DNA of 64,000 bases from Quadrisphaera sp. RL12-1S (GCF_014270065.1 NZ_JACNME010000006.1:124001-188000); one strand, 5' to 3'. Shown: positions 51,078 through 60,076, numbered from the stretch's first letter. The notes: generated by a model not told the origin, from the sequence alone. Translations and numbers: made by a program.

Positions 51078-52022
51078 GTGGCAGTCAGCACCCCCGCGCC
51101 CCCGGAGGCGACGCCCCCAGCAGCGGCACGGCGGCTCCGCCGGCGCCGCCCCGCCCGAGGGCAGCTGCTCGGCTGGGCCTACGCCGCCCCCACCGCGCTG
51201 TTCGTGCTCGTCCTGTTCGTCCTGCCGACCCTGCTGGTGCTCCGGATGTCGGTCTCGGACTGGAGCCTGTTCGCCGGGGACCGCGGCGTGAACTTCCCCG
51301 GGAACTTCACCGACGCCGTCGGCGACCGCCTCTTCTGGCCGGCCGTCCGGTTCACCCTGACCTACACCGCCGTCACCACGGTGATCCTCATCGCCCTCGC
51401 CCTCGGACTGGCGGTGCTGGTGCAGGAGTCCAGCCGCTGGACCTCGGTGCTGCGCACCTCCTTCCTCCTGCCCAGCGCGCTCGGCCTGGCGTCCGCCTCG
51501 CTGCTCTTCTACGCGCTCTACTCCCCGCAGGCCTCGCCCGTCCCCGGCCTGCTGCGCCTGCTCGGCTTCGACGTCGGCACGATCTCGTTCCTGGGCACCC
51601 CCACCTCAGCGCTGGTCTCGACGGTCGTCCTCATCGTCTGGCGCTTCGCGGGCTTCTACATGCTGCTGCTGCTCGTGGGCCTGCAGGGAATCCCGAACGA
51701 GGTCTACGAGGCGGCGCGCATGGACGGTGCCCGCAGGTGGCAGATCTTCTGGCAGATCACCGTGCCGCTGCTGCGGTCGTCCCTGGCGCTGTGCACGATC
51801 CTGTGCGTCACCGGCTCGCTGCTGGCCTTCGACCAGTTCTACATCCTGACCAAGGGCGGTCCCGACAACAGCACGATCACCCTCGTGCAGCTGGTCTACA
51901 ACACCGCCTTCGGCGGGAAGAACGACCTCGGCCGCGCCGCCGCCCTCTCGATCATCGTGCTCGCGGCACTCCTGGTCATCAACGTCGTGCAGTTCCGCGG
52001 GCTCCGCGGCAAGGAGGACTGA
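51078..52022 (+). CDS. ABC sugar importer permease 1
   Basis: 314 residues with six membrane segments after a Pro/Ala/Arg-rich N-terminus. The EAA loop reads YEAARMDGARRWQIFWQIT, the site that contacts the ATPase. MalF/UgpA-like. The start is GTG 51078, 101 bases past the hairpin. Two bases separate its stop from the next permease start. Confidence 0.9.
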   Translation: MAVSTPAPPEATPPAAARRLRRRRPARGQLLGWAYAAPTALFVLVLFVLPTLLVLRMSVSDWSLFAGDRGVNFPGNFTDAVGDRLFWPAVRFTLTYTAVTTVILIALALGLAVLVQESSRWTSVLRTSFLLPSALGLASASLLFYALYSPQASPVPGLLRLLGFDVGTISFLGTPTSALVSTVVLIVWRFAGFYMLLLLVGLQGIPNEVYEAARMDGARRWQIFWQITVPLLRSSLALCTILCVTGSLLAFDQFYILTKGGPDNSTITLVQLVYNTAFGGKNDLGRAAALSIIVLAALLVINVVQFRGLRGKED

Positions 52023-52024
52023 CC

Positions 52025-52954
52025 ATGACCACCACCACGCCCCCGAGCACCTCCAGCACTCCGGAGCCGACGCCGGCGCTCGTCCCCCCGGCCCTCGACA
52101 CCCACGGCGGTCGCAGCGGTCGCGGCGGTCACGGCGGTCGCAGCGCGGTGACGGCCATGCCCCGGTACGTGCTGACCGGGGCGCTGGCGCTGCTCTTCCT
52201 GGCTCCCCTGCTCTGGGCGGGGGTGGCCTCGGTGAGCCCGCAGGGCGGGACCGCCCAGGCCGTGGGCTGGGGGTTCGGCAACTACGAGACCCTCGCCGGC
52301 TACCAGGCCGGGATCGTCGCCTTCCTCTGGAACTCCGCGGTCGTCTCGGCCCTGACAGTGGTCTTCACCCTCGTGGTCTCCACCCTCGGCGGCTACGCCT
52401 TCGCGTGGTTCAGCTTCCCCGGCAAGAACGCGCTCTTCCTGACCGTGCTGGCCATCCTCATGGTCCCCTACGCCACGCTCCTGCTGCCGCTGTACGTGCT
52501 GCTCAACGGGCTGGGACTGTCCAACAGCCTGCTCGGCGTGGCGCTGGTGATGACCATGTTCCAGCTGCCGTTCGCGACCTTCATGATGCGCATCTCCTTC
52601 GAGGCGGTGCCGCGCGAGCTGGTCGAGTCGGCCATGGTGGACGGCTGCACGAGCTTCGGCGCCCTGCGGCGGGTGCTCCTGCCAGCGGTCAAGCCCGGCC
52701 TGATCACCGTGGGCATGTTCGCCTTCCTCGCCGCCTGGAACGACTTCATCACCCCGCTGGTCCTCATCAGCGACACCAGCAAGCAGACCCTCCCGCTGGC
52801 GGTGGCCAGCCTGCGCAGCCAGGTCATGGGCGTCGTGGACTACGGCGCCACCGAGGCCGGGGTCGTCGTCCTCGCCCTGCCCTGCGTGCTGGTCTTCCTG
52901 GTGCTGCAGCGCCACTACGTCGCCGGCTTCCTGTCCGGCGCCCTCAAGGGCTGA
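52025..52954 (+). CDS. ABC sugar importer permease 2
   Basis: 309 residues. The Thr/Ser/Pro and Gly/Arg-rich N-terminal 50 residues are cytoplasmic, then six membrane segments; EAA loop LVESAMVDGCTSFGALRRV. MalG/UgpE-like. Forms the channel with permease 1. The 49 bases to the GH127 gene include GCCCCT and AGGGGC stretches that could pair across that gene's ribosome site. Confidence 0.9.
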   Translation: MTTTTPPSTSSTPEPTPALVPPALDTHGGRSGRGGHGGRSAVTAMPRYVLTGALALLFLAPLLWAGVASVSPQGGTAQAVGWGFGNYETLAGYQAGIVAFLWNSAVVSALTVVFTLVVSTLGGYAFAWFSFPGKNALFLTVLAILMVPYATLLLPLYVLLNGLGLSNSLLGVALVMTMFQLPFATFMMRISFEAVPRELVESAMVDGCTSFGALRRVLLPAVKPGLITVGMFAFLAAWNDFITPLVLISDTSKQTLPLAVASLRSQVMGVVDYGATEAGVVVLALPCVLVFLVLQRHYVAGFLSGALKG

Positions 52955-53003
52955 GCGCCCCTCCCCCACCAGCACCTCGAACCCACCCTCGAAGGGGCGA
53001 CCC

Positions 53004-54977
53004 ATGACCTCCACGCTGCCGCCGCGCACCGACGCGCCCGAGACGGCCCACCCGCTCACCACCGCCGCCGCTGCCTCGACAGCGGTCTCCACGCCGCTGC
53101 CGCTGCGCGACGTCGTCGTCGACGACGCCTTCTGGAGCCCCAGGATCGACCAGGTGCGCCTGCGCACCATCCCGGTCCAGCGCGCCCAGCTCGAGCGCGT
53201 CGGGCACCTGCGCGCCCTGGCGGGTGCCCCCGCCCCTGAGGACGGGGTGCCCCACGTCTTCTGGGACAGCGACGTCGCCAAGTGGATCGAGGCGGCCAGC
53301 AACAGCCTGGCCACCCACCCGGACCCCGCCCTGGACGCGGACGTCGACGCCGTCATCGAGCTGCTCGCCGCGGCCCAGCAGCCCGACGGCTACCTCAACA
53401 CCCACTTCACCACCGTCGCCCCCGAGCAGCGCTACACCGACCTGCGCGACGCCCACGAGCTGTACTGCGCCGGCCACCTCATCGAGGCGGGCGTGGCCCA
53501 CCACGCCGCCACCGGCAAGACCTCGCTGCTCGACGTCGTCGTCCGCCTGGCCGACCACATCGGCACGGTCTTCGGGCGGGGTCCGGGCCAGCTGCGCGGT
53601 TACGACGGTCACGAGGAGGTCGAGCTCGCCCTGGTGAAGCTCGCGAGGGCGACCGGTGAGCGGCGCCACCTCGAGCTGGCCAGCTACTTCGTGGAGGAGC
53701 GCGGCCAGGAGCCGTACTTCTTCGACGCCGAGGCCGAGCGGCGGGGCACCCCCGGGTGGTTCGGGGAGCACTTCGCCGGGCTCGACCACCCGGGCCGCAC
53801 CCGCGAGTACCTGCAGGCGCACGCCCCCGTGCGCGAGCAGCACGAGGCCGTCGGCCACTCGGTGAGGGCCATGTACCTCTACTCCGCGATGGCCGACCTC
53901 GCGCTGGAGGACGCGGACGACTCCCTCCTGCAGGCGTGCCAGCGGCTCTGGTGCCACCTGCTGTCCACCCGCACCTACGTCACCGGCGGCATCGGCAGCA
54001 CCGTGGTCAACGAGGGCTTCACCCGTGACTACGACCTGCCCACCGAGACCGCGTACGCCGAGACGTGCGCGGCCATCGGGCTGGTGATGTGGGCCCAGCG
54101 GATGCTCCGCATCGACAGGGACCGCCGCTACGGCGACGTCATGGAGCTGGCCCTCCACAACGCCGTGCTGGCGGGGATCTCCGAGGACGGCGAGCGCTTC
54201 TTCTACGACAACGTCCTGGCCAGCCGTGGCGGCGTCGAGCGCCACGAGTGGTTCGAGGTGGCGTGCTGCCCGCCGAACATCGCCCGGCTGCTGACCTCGC
54301 TGGGCACCTACGCCTTCGCCCAGGCGCCCGACGAGCTGCTCGTCCACCTGCACCTGGGTGGGTCGGTGGTGTTCGAGACGTCGGCCGGCCAGGCGGCCGT
54401 GGACGTCACGACCACTGCGCCGTGGGGCGGCCGCACCACGCTGGTCGTCACGCAGGCCACCGGCGCCCCGTTCACCCTCTCGGTGAGGGTGCCCGCCTGG
54501 GCCTCCTCCACCGCGGTGACCGTGGACGGTGCACCCCTGGAGGCCGCGGAGCACGTGGGAGAGGACGGCTACCTCAGCGTCACCCGCACCTGGCGCGTCG
54601 GTGACGAGCTCGACCTCCAGCTGGGCGTGCAGACGCGCCGGCTCTGGGCCGACCCCCGCGTCACCTCCGAGGCCGGGCACGTGGTCCTCACCCGCGGGCC
54701 GTTCGTGTACGCCGCCGAGGAGGCCGACAACCGCGCCCCGCTCGTCGACCTGCGCGTGGGCCGGCGCGCCGAGCCGCGGCCGGTGGAGGTGCCGGGCCTG
54801 CCCGGCGTGGTGGGCCTGCAGATGCGCGGGGAGCGCGTGGTGCGCGAGGGCTCGGGCCTGTACCAGGACGAGCCGCCGCACCGGGTCCCCACCGACCTCA
54901 CGCTCGTCCCCTACTACGCCTGGGCCAACCGCGGCCCGGGGGAGATGCGCGTCTGGCTGGGAGACGCCGAGCGCTGA
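53004..54977 (+). CDS. GH127 beta-L-arabinofuranosidase
   Basis: 657 residues, the length of the characterised bifidobacterial enzyme HypBA1. The active-site pattern is intact: acid/base Glu337 (VNEGFT), zinc-site Glu353 and Cys355 (YAETCA), and the Cys421-Cys422 pair (VACCPPN), where Cys421 is the expected nucleophile; Glu337 to Glu353 has the same 16-residue spacing as in HypBA1. No signal peptide, so it works in the cytoplasm on imported arabinosides, releasing L-arabinose. Fourth gene after the lacI promoter. Related GH146 and other DUF1680 enzymes share these residues, so linkage specificity is likely but not certain. Confidence 0.88.
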   Translation: MTSTLPPRTDAPETAHPLTTAAAASTAVSTPLPLRDVVVDDAFWSPRIDQVRLRTIPVQRAQLERVGHLRALAGAPAPEDGVPHVFWDSDVAKWIEAASNSLATHPDPALDADVDAVIELLAAAQQPDGYLNTHFTTVAPEQRYTDLRDAHELYCAGHLIEAGVAHHAATGKTSLLDVVVRLADHIGTVFGRGPGQLRGYDGHEEVELALVKLARATGERRHLELASYFVEERGQEPYFFDAEAERRGTPGWFGEHFAGLDHPGRTREYLQAHAPVREQHEAVGHSVRAMYLYSAMADLALEDADDSLLQACQRLWCHLLSTRTYVTGGIGSTVVNEGFTRDYDLPTETAYAETCAAIGLVMWAQRMLRIDRDRRYGDVMELALHNAVLAGISEDGERFFYDNVLASRGGVERHEWFEVACCPPNIARLLTSLGTYAFAQAPDELLVHLHLGGSVVFETSAGQAAVDVTTTAPWGGRTTLVVTQATGAPFTLSVRVPAWASSTAVTVDGAPLEAAEHVGEDGYLSVTRTWRVGDELDLQLGVQTRRLWADPRVTSEAGHVVLTRGPFVYAAEEADNRAPLVDLRVGRRAEPRPVEVPGLPGVVGLQMRGERVVREGSGLYQDEPPHRVPTDLTLVPYYAWANRGPGEMRVWLGDAER

Positions 54978-55063
54978 CCCGGCCCCTCGAGCCAGACTCC
55001 CCGAGCCCCTGCACCTCCGCTTCCCCTTCCCTGCCGTTCGATGACGAACACGGAGCGACGTCG

Positions 55064-55442
55064 ATGACGCACGACAACCCCGCCTTCCAGCTCAGTCGCC
55101 GTCAGCTGCTGGGAGCCGCCGCCACCGGCGTCCTGGCCGGCGCCGTGGGCCAGGTCTGCGTCCCCGCCGCCCGGGCCGCAGGCGGAGTCGAAGGTGCGCA
55201 CCACGTACGCCTTCCCCCTCAAGACCCGGGTGAGCGTGCAGCTGTCCCTGTCACCCAACGCCGACGGCACCACCACGGCCGTCCTGGAGGCCGACGGCGA
55301 GGAGGTCGGTCGCGACTCGTCCGTGCGCACAGCCCCGTCAGACCTGGGCCGCACGACGTCGAACTACCGGGGACGGTCGCAGTTCCCCGACCCCGGGCTG
55401 GTCGGTTCCCGGGACTCCTTCGAGATCCGCGGCACAGCCTGA
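55064..55442 (+). pseudogene. Broken Tat-secreted protein with LamG-like end
   Basis: From ATG 55064 (GGAG upstream) the frame encodes a twin-arginine signal: SRRQLLGAAATGVLAGAVG, ending near AARA. After about residue 40 this frame becomes Arg/His/Pro-rich nonsense. The +1 frame from about 55180 to the stop at 55442 reads a plausible domain: YAFPLKTRVSVQLSLSPN, DGTTTAVLEADGEEV, NYRGRSQFPDPGLVGSRDSFEI, a pattern like the last strands of a LamG/concanavalin-type domain of secreted glycosidases. So the gene is frameshifted, and since only signal and end remain, most of the middle is also missing. A single base error would give a 125-residue secreted protein instead. Confidence 0.6.
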
Positions 55443-55453
55443 CCCCGACCGCT

Positions 55454-55487
55454 CCGGCTCCTGCTGCCACCTGCCGACGGGAGCCGG
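55454..55487. terminator. Hairpin after the arabinoside operon
   Basis: CCGGCTCC (55454-55461) pairs with GGAGCCGG (55480-55487), between the broken gene and the convergent tetR gene. Confidence 0.55.
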
Positions 55488-55518
55488 AAGCAGGGCCTGG
55501 GGCGGTGAGCGGTTCCCG

Positions 55519-56199
55519 TTAGTCGCCGCGCGCCCCTGCGGCCGCAGGCCGCGAGGCTCCTCGGGCGGCCGTGCGCACCGCCTCCTCGTACGGGTAGCCC
55601 CGGACCAGCAGCACGCTCTCCGTGGTGGCTCGCTGGGTCTCCTCCAGGGGTTCCCCGTCCAGGACCATCTGCATCCCGCAGACCATGAGGGCCAGCGACA
55701 TCCTGGCCGTCTGGTGGGGGCCGAACGGCAGGGTGCGGCCCTGGGCGGCAGCCCGCTCGCACCACTCGACCATCCTGGCCAGGGCGAAGTCGTGCATCAT
55801 CCCTCCGGGCTGCATCGCGCGGAGGCACAGCGCCCCCAGGACCGGGTCGCGCGCGACGAGCTGCAGGGCCGCGGGCACCCCCGACGCCGTGCTCGTCTCG
55901 ATGTCGGTGGGGCGCCAGTCCTCGAACGACGGGGCCCTCAGCGCCTCGGTGATGAGCAGGTGGTGGACGGCGGCCACCACGTCCGCCTTGTTGCTGAAGT
56001 AGGTGTAGAAGGTGCCGTTCGAGACGTCGGCCGCCTTGGTGATGTCGACGATCGACGTGGCGTCGACCCCCTTGTCCGCGAAGAGCTGAGCAGCAGCGAG
56101 CAGCAGGACCCGGCGCGTCCGCTCCCCCTTGGTCTCCCGCCCCGGCGCTGCGCTTCCGCCCGGTGGCTGCGACGGACGGAGCTCGGTGGACTGCACCAC
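55519..56199 (-). CDS. TetR-family regulator
   Basis: 226 residues. N-terminal helix-turn-helix: TRRVLLLAAAQLFADKG, then DITKAADVSNGTFYTYFSNK. The ligand domain has MHDFALARMVEWCERAA and a C-terminal Ala/Arg tail. The closest TetR groups are those controlling lipid or xenobiotic genes, but the target here is unclear. Start GTG 56199 or 56196. A CTAG-centred palindrome lies 120 bases upstream in the gap to the small ORF at 56538. Confidence 0.85.
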   Translation of the reverse strand: MVQSTELRPSQPPGGSAAPGRETKGERTRRVLLLAAAQLFADKGVDATSIVDITKAADVSNGTFYTYFSNKADVVAAVHHLLITEALRAPSFEDWRPTDIETSTASGVPAALQLVARDPVLGALCLRAMQPGGMMHDFALARMVEWCERAAAQGRTLPFGPHQTARMSLALMVCGMQMVLDGEPLEETQRATTESVLLVRGYPYEEAVRTAARGASRPAAAGARGD

Positions 56200-56318
56200 C
56201 GGACGCTAGCAAGCGGAGCCCCGCACCAGCGCCGCTCGTTCCCGCTCGGCGGCGCGACGACGGGCGCCGGACCTCCTGGCCGCGTCACGCGGGTGTCTGC
56301 TGGATCTCGACCCAAAAC

Positions 56319-56332
56319 TGAGGCTAGTCTCA
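56319..56332. promoter_or_regulatory. Probable TetR operator TGAG-GCTAGT-CTCA
   Basis: A 14-base dyad centred on CTAG with one mismatched pair, AT-richer than its surroundings, in the otherwise gene-free stretch 56200-56537 between the tetR gene and the divergent small ORF. In the rest of that stretch I see nothing further. Confidence 0.5.
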
Positions 56333-56537
56333 ACTCGCACCGAGCGCGGCGGGAGCACCTGCCAGGTCCCCCCACTGGCACCCGCCCTCCTCGCCGTCAG
56401 CTGCCGGATCGTCGCGGCGGTCGACGGCTTTGCGGACCGCCGCCGGGCGGAGGGGTTCCCCCAGCCTCCTCGCCCGGCGGCTCCCCCTGGTACCCAGCCC
56501 ACAGCGTGCGCCGTCCACGTGAAGAGGAGACCTCAGC

Positions 56538-56672
56538 GTGCAGACCTCCCAGGTGCTGCCTCGTCCGCTGCCCCGCACCGAGCCGGCCCGTCCGGGTGAG
56601 GAAGCACGGGCACCGTCCGGCGGCGCGCCGGAGAGGGGCGCCCCCGCGGCGACCAGGAGCTGGCGTGGCTGA
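56538..56672 (+). CDS. Small 44-residue ORF coupled to the next gene
   Basis: GTG 56538 is preceded by GAAGAGGAG with AGGAG 8 bases away, one of the better ribosome sites in the window. The ORF encodes MQTSQVLPRPLPRTEPARPG and then a Gly/Ala/Pro/Arg-rich end, stopping at 56672, eight bases inside the next gene. No family, no signal or membrane segment. It could be a translated leader that couples ribosomes to the downstream gene, or a small disordered protein. Its short length means coding is not proven. Confidence 0.4.
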   Translation: MQTSQVLPRPLPRTEPARPGEEARAPSGGAPERGAPAATRSWRG

Positions 56673-57378
56673 GCCCCAGCCCCTGCGGCTGGGCGTCCCA
56701 CGGCCGGCAGGCCCGCACCCCCCGCACCAGAGCACCTCGGCGGGGCCGGCCCCCAGCCGGCCCGGAACGGTCCAGGTCGAGCTGGCTGAGGAGTCGACGC
56801 ACCCCCACGCCTTCGCCTGGTCCTGGGTGGCCGCGATGGCGTGCGACGACCACGACCTCACCGAGCTGGTGGACCGGCTCCCCACCGGCCTCGACCTGCT
56901 CCCCGGTGCTGTGATCGCGCTGGCGGACGAGCTCGCGGGCCCCTCGGCCGCCACCCGTGGCCCCGCGCACGCCGCACTCCTGGCGAAGCTGGACCCGCAG
57001 CGCCAGGGCTGCCAGGACCTGGCGACGCTCATCGCCACGGCCCCCGACGCGGACCCCGTCGTGCTGCGAGCTGCGCTCGCCCTCCTCGCCGGGGCCGGTC
57101 ACCCCACCCGCGCCGTGCTGTTCAAGGCCGCGCGAGACGCCCTGCGGCGAGACCCCCGCCACACCGCGTACGCCCTGGCGGTGGTGGGCAGCCTGCGCCC
57201 GGTGCTCACGCACGAGGAGGCTGCGCTGGTGGAGCCGTCCGCCACCCCGGAGCAGCCCGCTGAGCCCGCGGCCCGTGGCACCCGCGGCCGCGCGTCAGAG
57301 GGGAGCCCGGGCGGACCTCCTCGGCGCAGCCGCATCGCCGATCTCTGGCGCTCCGCGCGCGGGGTCCCCCACCGCTGA
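56665..57378 (+). CDS. Hypothetical helical protein, 237 residues
   Basis: No family recognised. Residues 1-40 are Pro/Gly-rich. Residues about 50-185 look all-helical with a repeated Leu/Ala/Asp texture (VAAMACDDHDLTELVDRLP; LDLLPGAVIALADELAG; LRAALALLAGAGHPTRAVL; ARDALRRDPRHTAYALAVV), which could be a HEAT- or TPR-like solenoid. The C-terminal 50 residues are disordered and basic. GTG 56665 has AGGAG 5 bases upstream, and the start overlaps the small ORF before it. Convergent with the isomerase gene, with a hairpin between. Confidence 0.6.
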   Translation: MAEPQPLRLGVPRPAGPHPPHQSTSAGPAPSRPGTVQVELAEESTHPHAFAWSWVAAMACDDHDLTELVDRLPTGLDLLPGAVIALADELAGPSAATRGPAHAALLAKLDPQRQGCQDLATLIATAPDADPVVLRAALALLAGAGHPTRAVLFKAARDALRRDPRHTAYALAVVGSLRPVLTHEEAALVEPSATPEQPAEPAARGTRGRASEGSPGGPPRRSRIADLWRSARGVPHR

Positions 57379-57398
57379 GCCACCGCCCTGACGGGACG

Positions 57399-57431
57399 GC
57401 GCTCCCCGGCCACGGGGTGACCGGGGAGCGC
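57399..57431. terminator. Hairpin between convergent genes
   Basis: GCGCTCCCCGG (57399-57409) pairs perfectly with CCGGGGAGCGC (57421-57431) around an 11-base loop, serving the unknown gene ending at 57378 and the isomerase gene ending at 57482. Confidence 0.7.
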
Positions 57432-57481
57432 GTGGGCAGACCGCGCGCCGCTCGAGACGTCGCGGTCGGTCGTGGGCCCGG

Positions 57482-58345
57482 TCAGAGGGCGTCCGGCGAC
57501 GCTCCCCCACCCGGCCGGCTCTCCCGCCCGGGCGCCCGTCGACCCGCGGCGAGGTCGAGGAGCGCCGTGAAGCCCTCCGCCCGCCAGGCGGTGCGCCCCA
57601 CGAACAGCCCGTCCACCCCGGGCACCTCCAGCACACCCGGTGCGCCCTCCACGGTCACCGACCCCCCGTAGAGCACGGGGTTGCGCGCGGGGCCTCCCCC
57701 GGTGTCGCGCACGAGGCCGGCCAGCGCCTCCACCACGGGTGCGACCTCCTCCGGGTGCGCCTCGCGGCCTCGCTCGCCGATGGCCCACACCGGCTCGTAG
57801 GCGAGCACGCACCGCTGGTCCCCCGCGGGGCCGAGCGCCGCCCTGGCCTGGGCGAGGACGACGTCGACCGAGCGGCCGGCGTCGCGCTGCTGCGCGGTCT
57901 CGCCCACGCACACCAGCGGCAGCAGGCCGTGCCGCAGCACCGCGGCCACCTTCAGCGCCACCCGCTCGTCCGTCTCGGCGAAGTGCTCGCGCCGCTCGGA
58001 GTGCCCCAGCTCCACCAGCTGCGCGCCGGCGTCGGCCAGCTGCGGCACCGACAGCTCACCGGTCCACGCGCCGGAGTCCTCCCAGTGCGCGTCCTGCGCG
58101 CCCACCAGCACCCGGCGCGCCCCGGGATCGTCCAGTGCCTCGACCACCTGGCTGATCGCGGTGGCCGGGGGCACCACGAAGGGCTGCACGCCGGCCCAGG
58201 CCGCGTCCCCGCCCCGTGCGGCGGCGGCGTCCACGAGCGCGCGGGCCCAGGCCACCCCCTCGGCGCGGGTCTTGGTCATCTTCCAGCTGGTACCCACCCA
58301 GCGCTGCGCAGCGTCCACGGTGCCGATCCTGTCGGCACCGGCCAC
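57482..58345 (-). CDS. Divergent triosephosphate isomerase paralogue
   Basis: 287 residues, TIM barrel. The catalytic Lys (SWKM), His (LGHSERREH) and Glu (YEPVWAIG) are present. The usual N-W-K reads S-W-K here, and the last phosphate loop is FVGRTAWRAEGF instead of the VGGAS form of TpiA. Both changes recall the L-erythrulose-1-phosphate isomerases (EryH/LerI), so a tetrulose or other sugar phosphate, rather than glycolytic triose, is likely; the assignment is inference. No glycolytic genes adjoin it. The last 35 residues are an Arg/Gly/Pro tail. Start GTG 58345. Confidence 0.72.
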   Translation of the reverse strand: MAGADRIGTVDAAQRWVGTSWKMTKTRAEGVAWARALVDAAAARGGDAAWAGVQPFVVPPATAISQVVEALDDPGARRVLVGAQDAHWEDSGAWTGELSVPQLADAGAQLVELGHSERREHFAETDERVALKVAAVLRHGLLPLVCVGETAQQRDAGRSVDVVLAQARAALGPAGDQRCVLAYEPVWAIGERGREAHPEEVAPVVEALAGLVRDTGGGPARNPVLYGGSVTVEGAPGVLEVPGVDGLFVGRTAWRAEGFTALLDLAAGRRAPGRESRPGGGASPDAL

Positions 58346-58483
58346 CGGGCACGCCGCCAGGTCCTCCCGCGCCCTCCTCCACCGCCGCCGGGGCGGTGGC
58401 CGCGCAACCCCGCCCTCGGACGACCACGCGCCTGCGCGCCACGACCCGCGCTGCGGCGGACGCGGCGCGCAGGCGCGGTGCCG

Positions 58484-60076
58484 TCAGGGGGTGCGGACCC
58501 GGACGACCGCGCCGACCAGGGCGTCCACCACCAGGAACGCCAGCAGGCTCACCCCCAGCACCGGCATCGCCCACCCGACCGCCGCGGTGAGGAGGACCAC
58601 GACGACGAGCGCCGGCAGCGGCAGCCACCGGTGCGCTCCGCGCTGCGCCGGTCGGCCGACGCCCCAGCGGGTGGACCTGTCGGGCCGGCGCTGCCACCAC
58701 ATGCGGTAACCCCAGACGGTGCTGGCCACGATGCCGGCGGCGAGGGCCAGCAGCACCAGCTGGTTGGCGAGGCCGAAGAGGCTCCCGGAGTGCGCGTCGA
58801 TGCCCCAGCGGGCCATCTTGGCCATGAACGGGTAGTCGGAGAACCTCACCACGTCCACCACCTGGGCGCTGGGCGCGCCGCCGACCACCAGGGGCTCCCC
58901 GACGCTGACCGCGGCGCTGTCGACCTGCTCGGGCCAGCTGCGGTCCACCTCGTCGACCCTCCAGGTCGAGCTCGCGTCAGCGGGCAGGCGCACCTCGACC
59001 TTCCCCGCCTGCAGCCCGGCCGCGCGGGCGGCGCCCAGGACGGCGCTGACGTCCGCGGGCAGGTCGGCGGTCTGCGCGGCCGGTGCACCGGTCGCCGTCC
59101 CCGTCGTCGTCCCCGTCCCCGTCCCCGTCGATGTCGACCCATGACCCTCGTGCCCGGCGGCGGCAGTCCCCGCGGTCCCGGGCAGGGCGGTGTCCACGGA
59201 GGGGGTCTCCCACGCCAGGGCCGAGCGCAGCGCGGTCACCCGCTCACCGGTGTGCGCCGACCAGGTGAGGCCGGTGGCGGACAGGCCCAGCAGCCCGAGG
59301 AGCATCCACGTGCCGGTGACGCCGTGCAGCGCCCGGGTGCGGGCCCGTCCGGTGGCGGCCCCCTCCAGCAGCAGGGTGCGGCGCAGGCGGTGGGCCTTGA
59401 CGCGCCGGGTGGTCCACAGCGCCAGGCCGGTGACGGCCAGCACCGCCAGCCAGGAGGCGGCCAGCTCGCTGTAGAGGCGCCCCGGCTCACCGAGGTGGAG
59501 GTTGCGGTGCAGACCGCTGACCCAGGCGCGCAGCGGCAGGGAGCCGCTGGTGCCGTAGACGGGCAGCTGCCCGAGCACCTGCCCGGTGCCCGGGTCCACG
59601 AAGACGGCCAGCCGGGTGGACTCCCCCAGCGAGGGGTCGTCGAAGAGCACGCGGGTGGTGTCCGACGGCGTCGGCGCTGGGCGCACGGCGAGCAGGGCCG
59701 CCTCGGCCCCTGCCCCGCGCGCCGCGAGCGCGGCGCTGACCTGCGCGTCGAGCGAGACGGCCGTGGCGGCGGGCCGCACGTGCAGCACGCGGTCGTACAC
59801 GACCTGCTCCACCTGCGGGGCCACCGCGTACAGGCCTCCCGTGGTGGCGGCCACGAGGATGAACGGAGCCACGAGCACACCGGCGAAGAAGTGCAGCCGC
59901 AGCACGAGCGGCCGCAGCCTCGACCACGGCGAGGGCGACGACGACGTCGACGACGCGAGCGGCGGCCGGGTCTCGGGACCGGCAGCGGCGGCGCGGGGCG
60001 TCGGCAGGCGCGGCGCGCCGGCGCGCGGGACGAGGTCGGCGGGGTCGGGGGGCGGGGTCAGGTCAGGAGCGGTCAC
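58484..60076 (-). CDS. PepSY-associated membrane protein
   Basis: 530 residues of the PepSY_TM family. After a Pro/Ala-rich N-terminus come a first helix with LRLHFFAGVLVAPFILVAATTG, a large outer domain with LHRNLHLGEPGRLYSE, a second pair of helices, a His/Gly/Thr-rich loop (HEGHGSTSTGTGTGTT), a second outer domain (AKMARWGIDAHSGSLFGLAN) and final helices with MWWQRRP. Members are linked to iron or copper uptake and ferric reduction, but the mechanism is unsettled. GTG 60076 has GGAGG upstream. It follows the His-containing membrane protein gene at 60217 on the same strand. Confidence 0.85.
   Translation of the reverse strand: MTAPDLTPPPDPADLVPRAGAPRLPTPRAAAAGPETRPPLASSTSSSPSPWSRLRPLVLRLHFFAGVLVAPFILVAATTGGLYAVAPQVEQVVYDRVLHVRPAATAVSLDAQVSAALAARGAGAEAALLAVRPAPTPSDTTRVLFDDPSLGESTRLAVFVDPGTGQVLGQLPVYGTSGSLPLRAWVSGLHRNLHLGEPGRLYSELAASWLAVLAVTGLALWTTRRVKAHRLRRTLLLEGAATGRARTRALHGVTGTWMLLGLLGLSATGLTWSAHTGERVTALRSALAWETPSVDTALPGTAGTAAAGHEGHGSTSTGTGTGTTTGTATGAPAAQTADLPADVSAVLGAARAAGLQAGKVEVRLPADASSTWRVDEVDRSWPEQVDSAAVSVGEPLVVGGAPSAQVVDVVRFSDYPFMAKMARWGIDAHSGSLFGLANQLVLLALAAGIVASTVWGYRMWWQRRPDRSTRWGVGRPAQRGAHRWLPLPALVVVVLLTAAVGWAMPVLGVSLLAFLVVDALVGAVVRVRTP

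Noticed and set aside
55714-56664. Long N-terminal extension of the 237-residue protein
   Set aside because: It overlaps the tetR gene on the other strand and is Arg/Pro-rich; GTG 56665 has a proper ribosome site.
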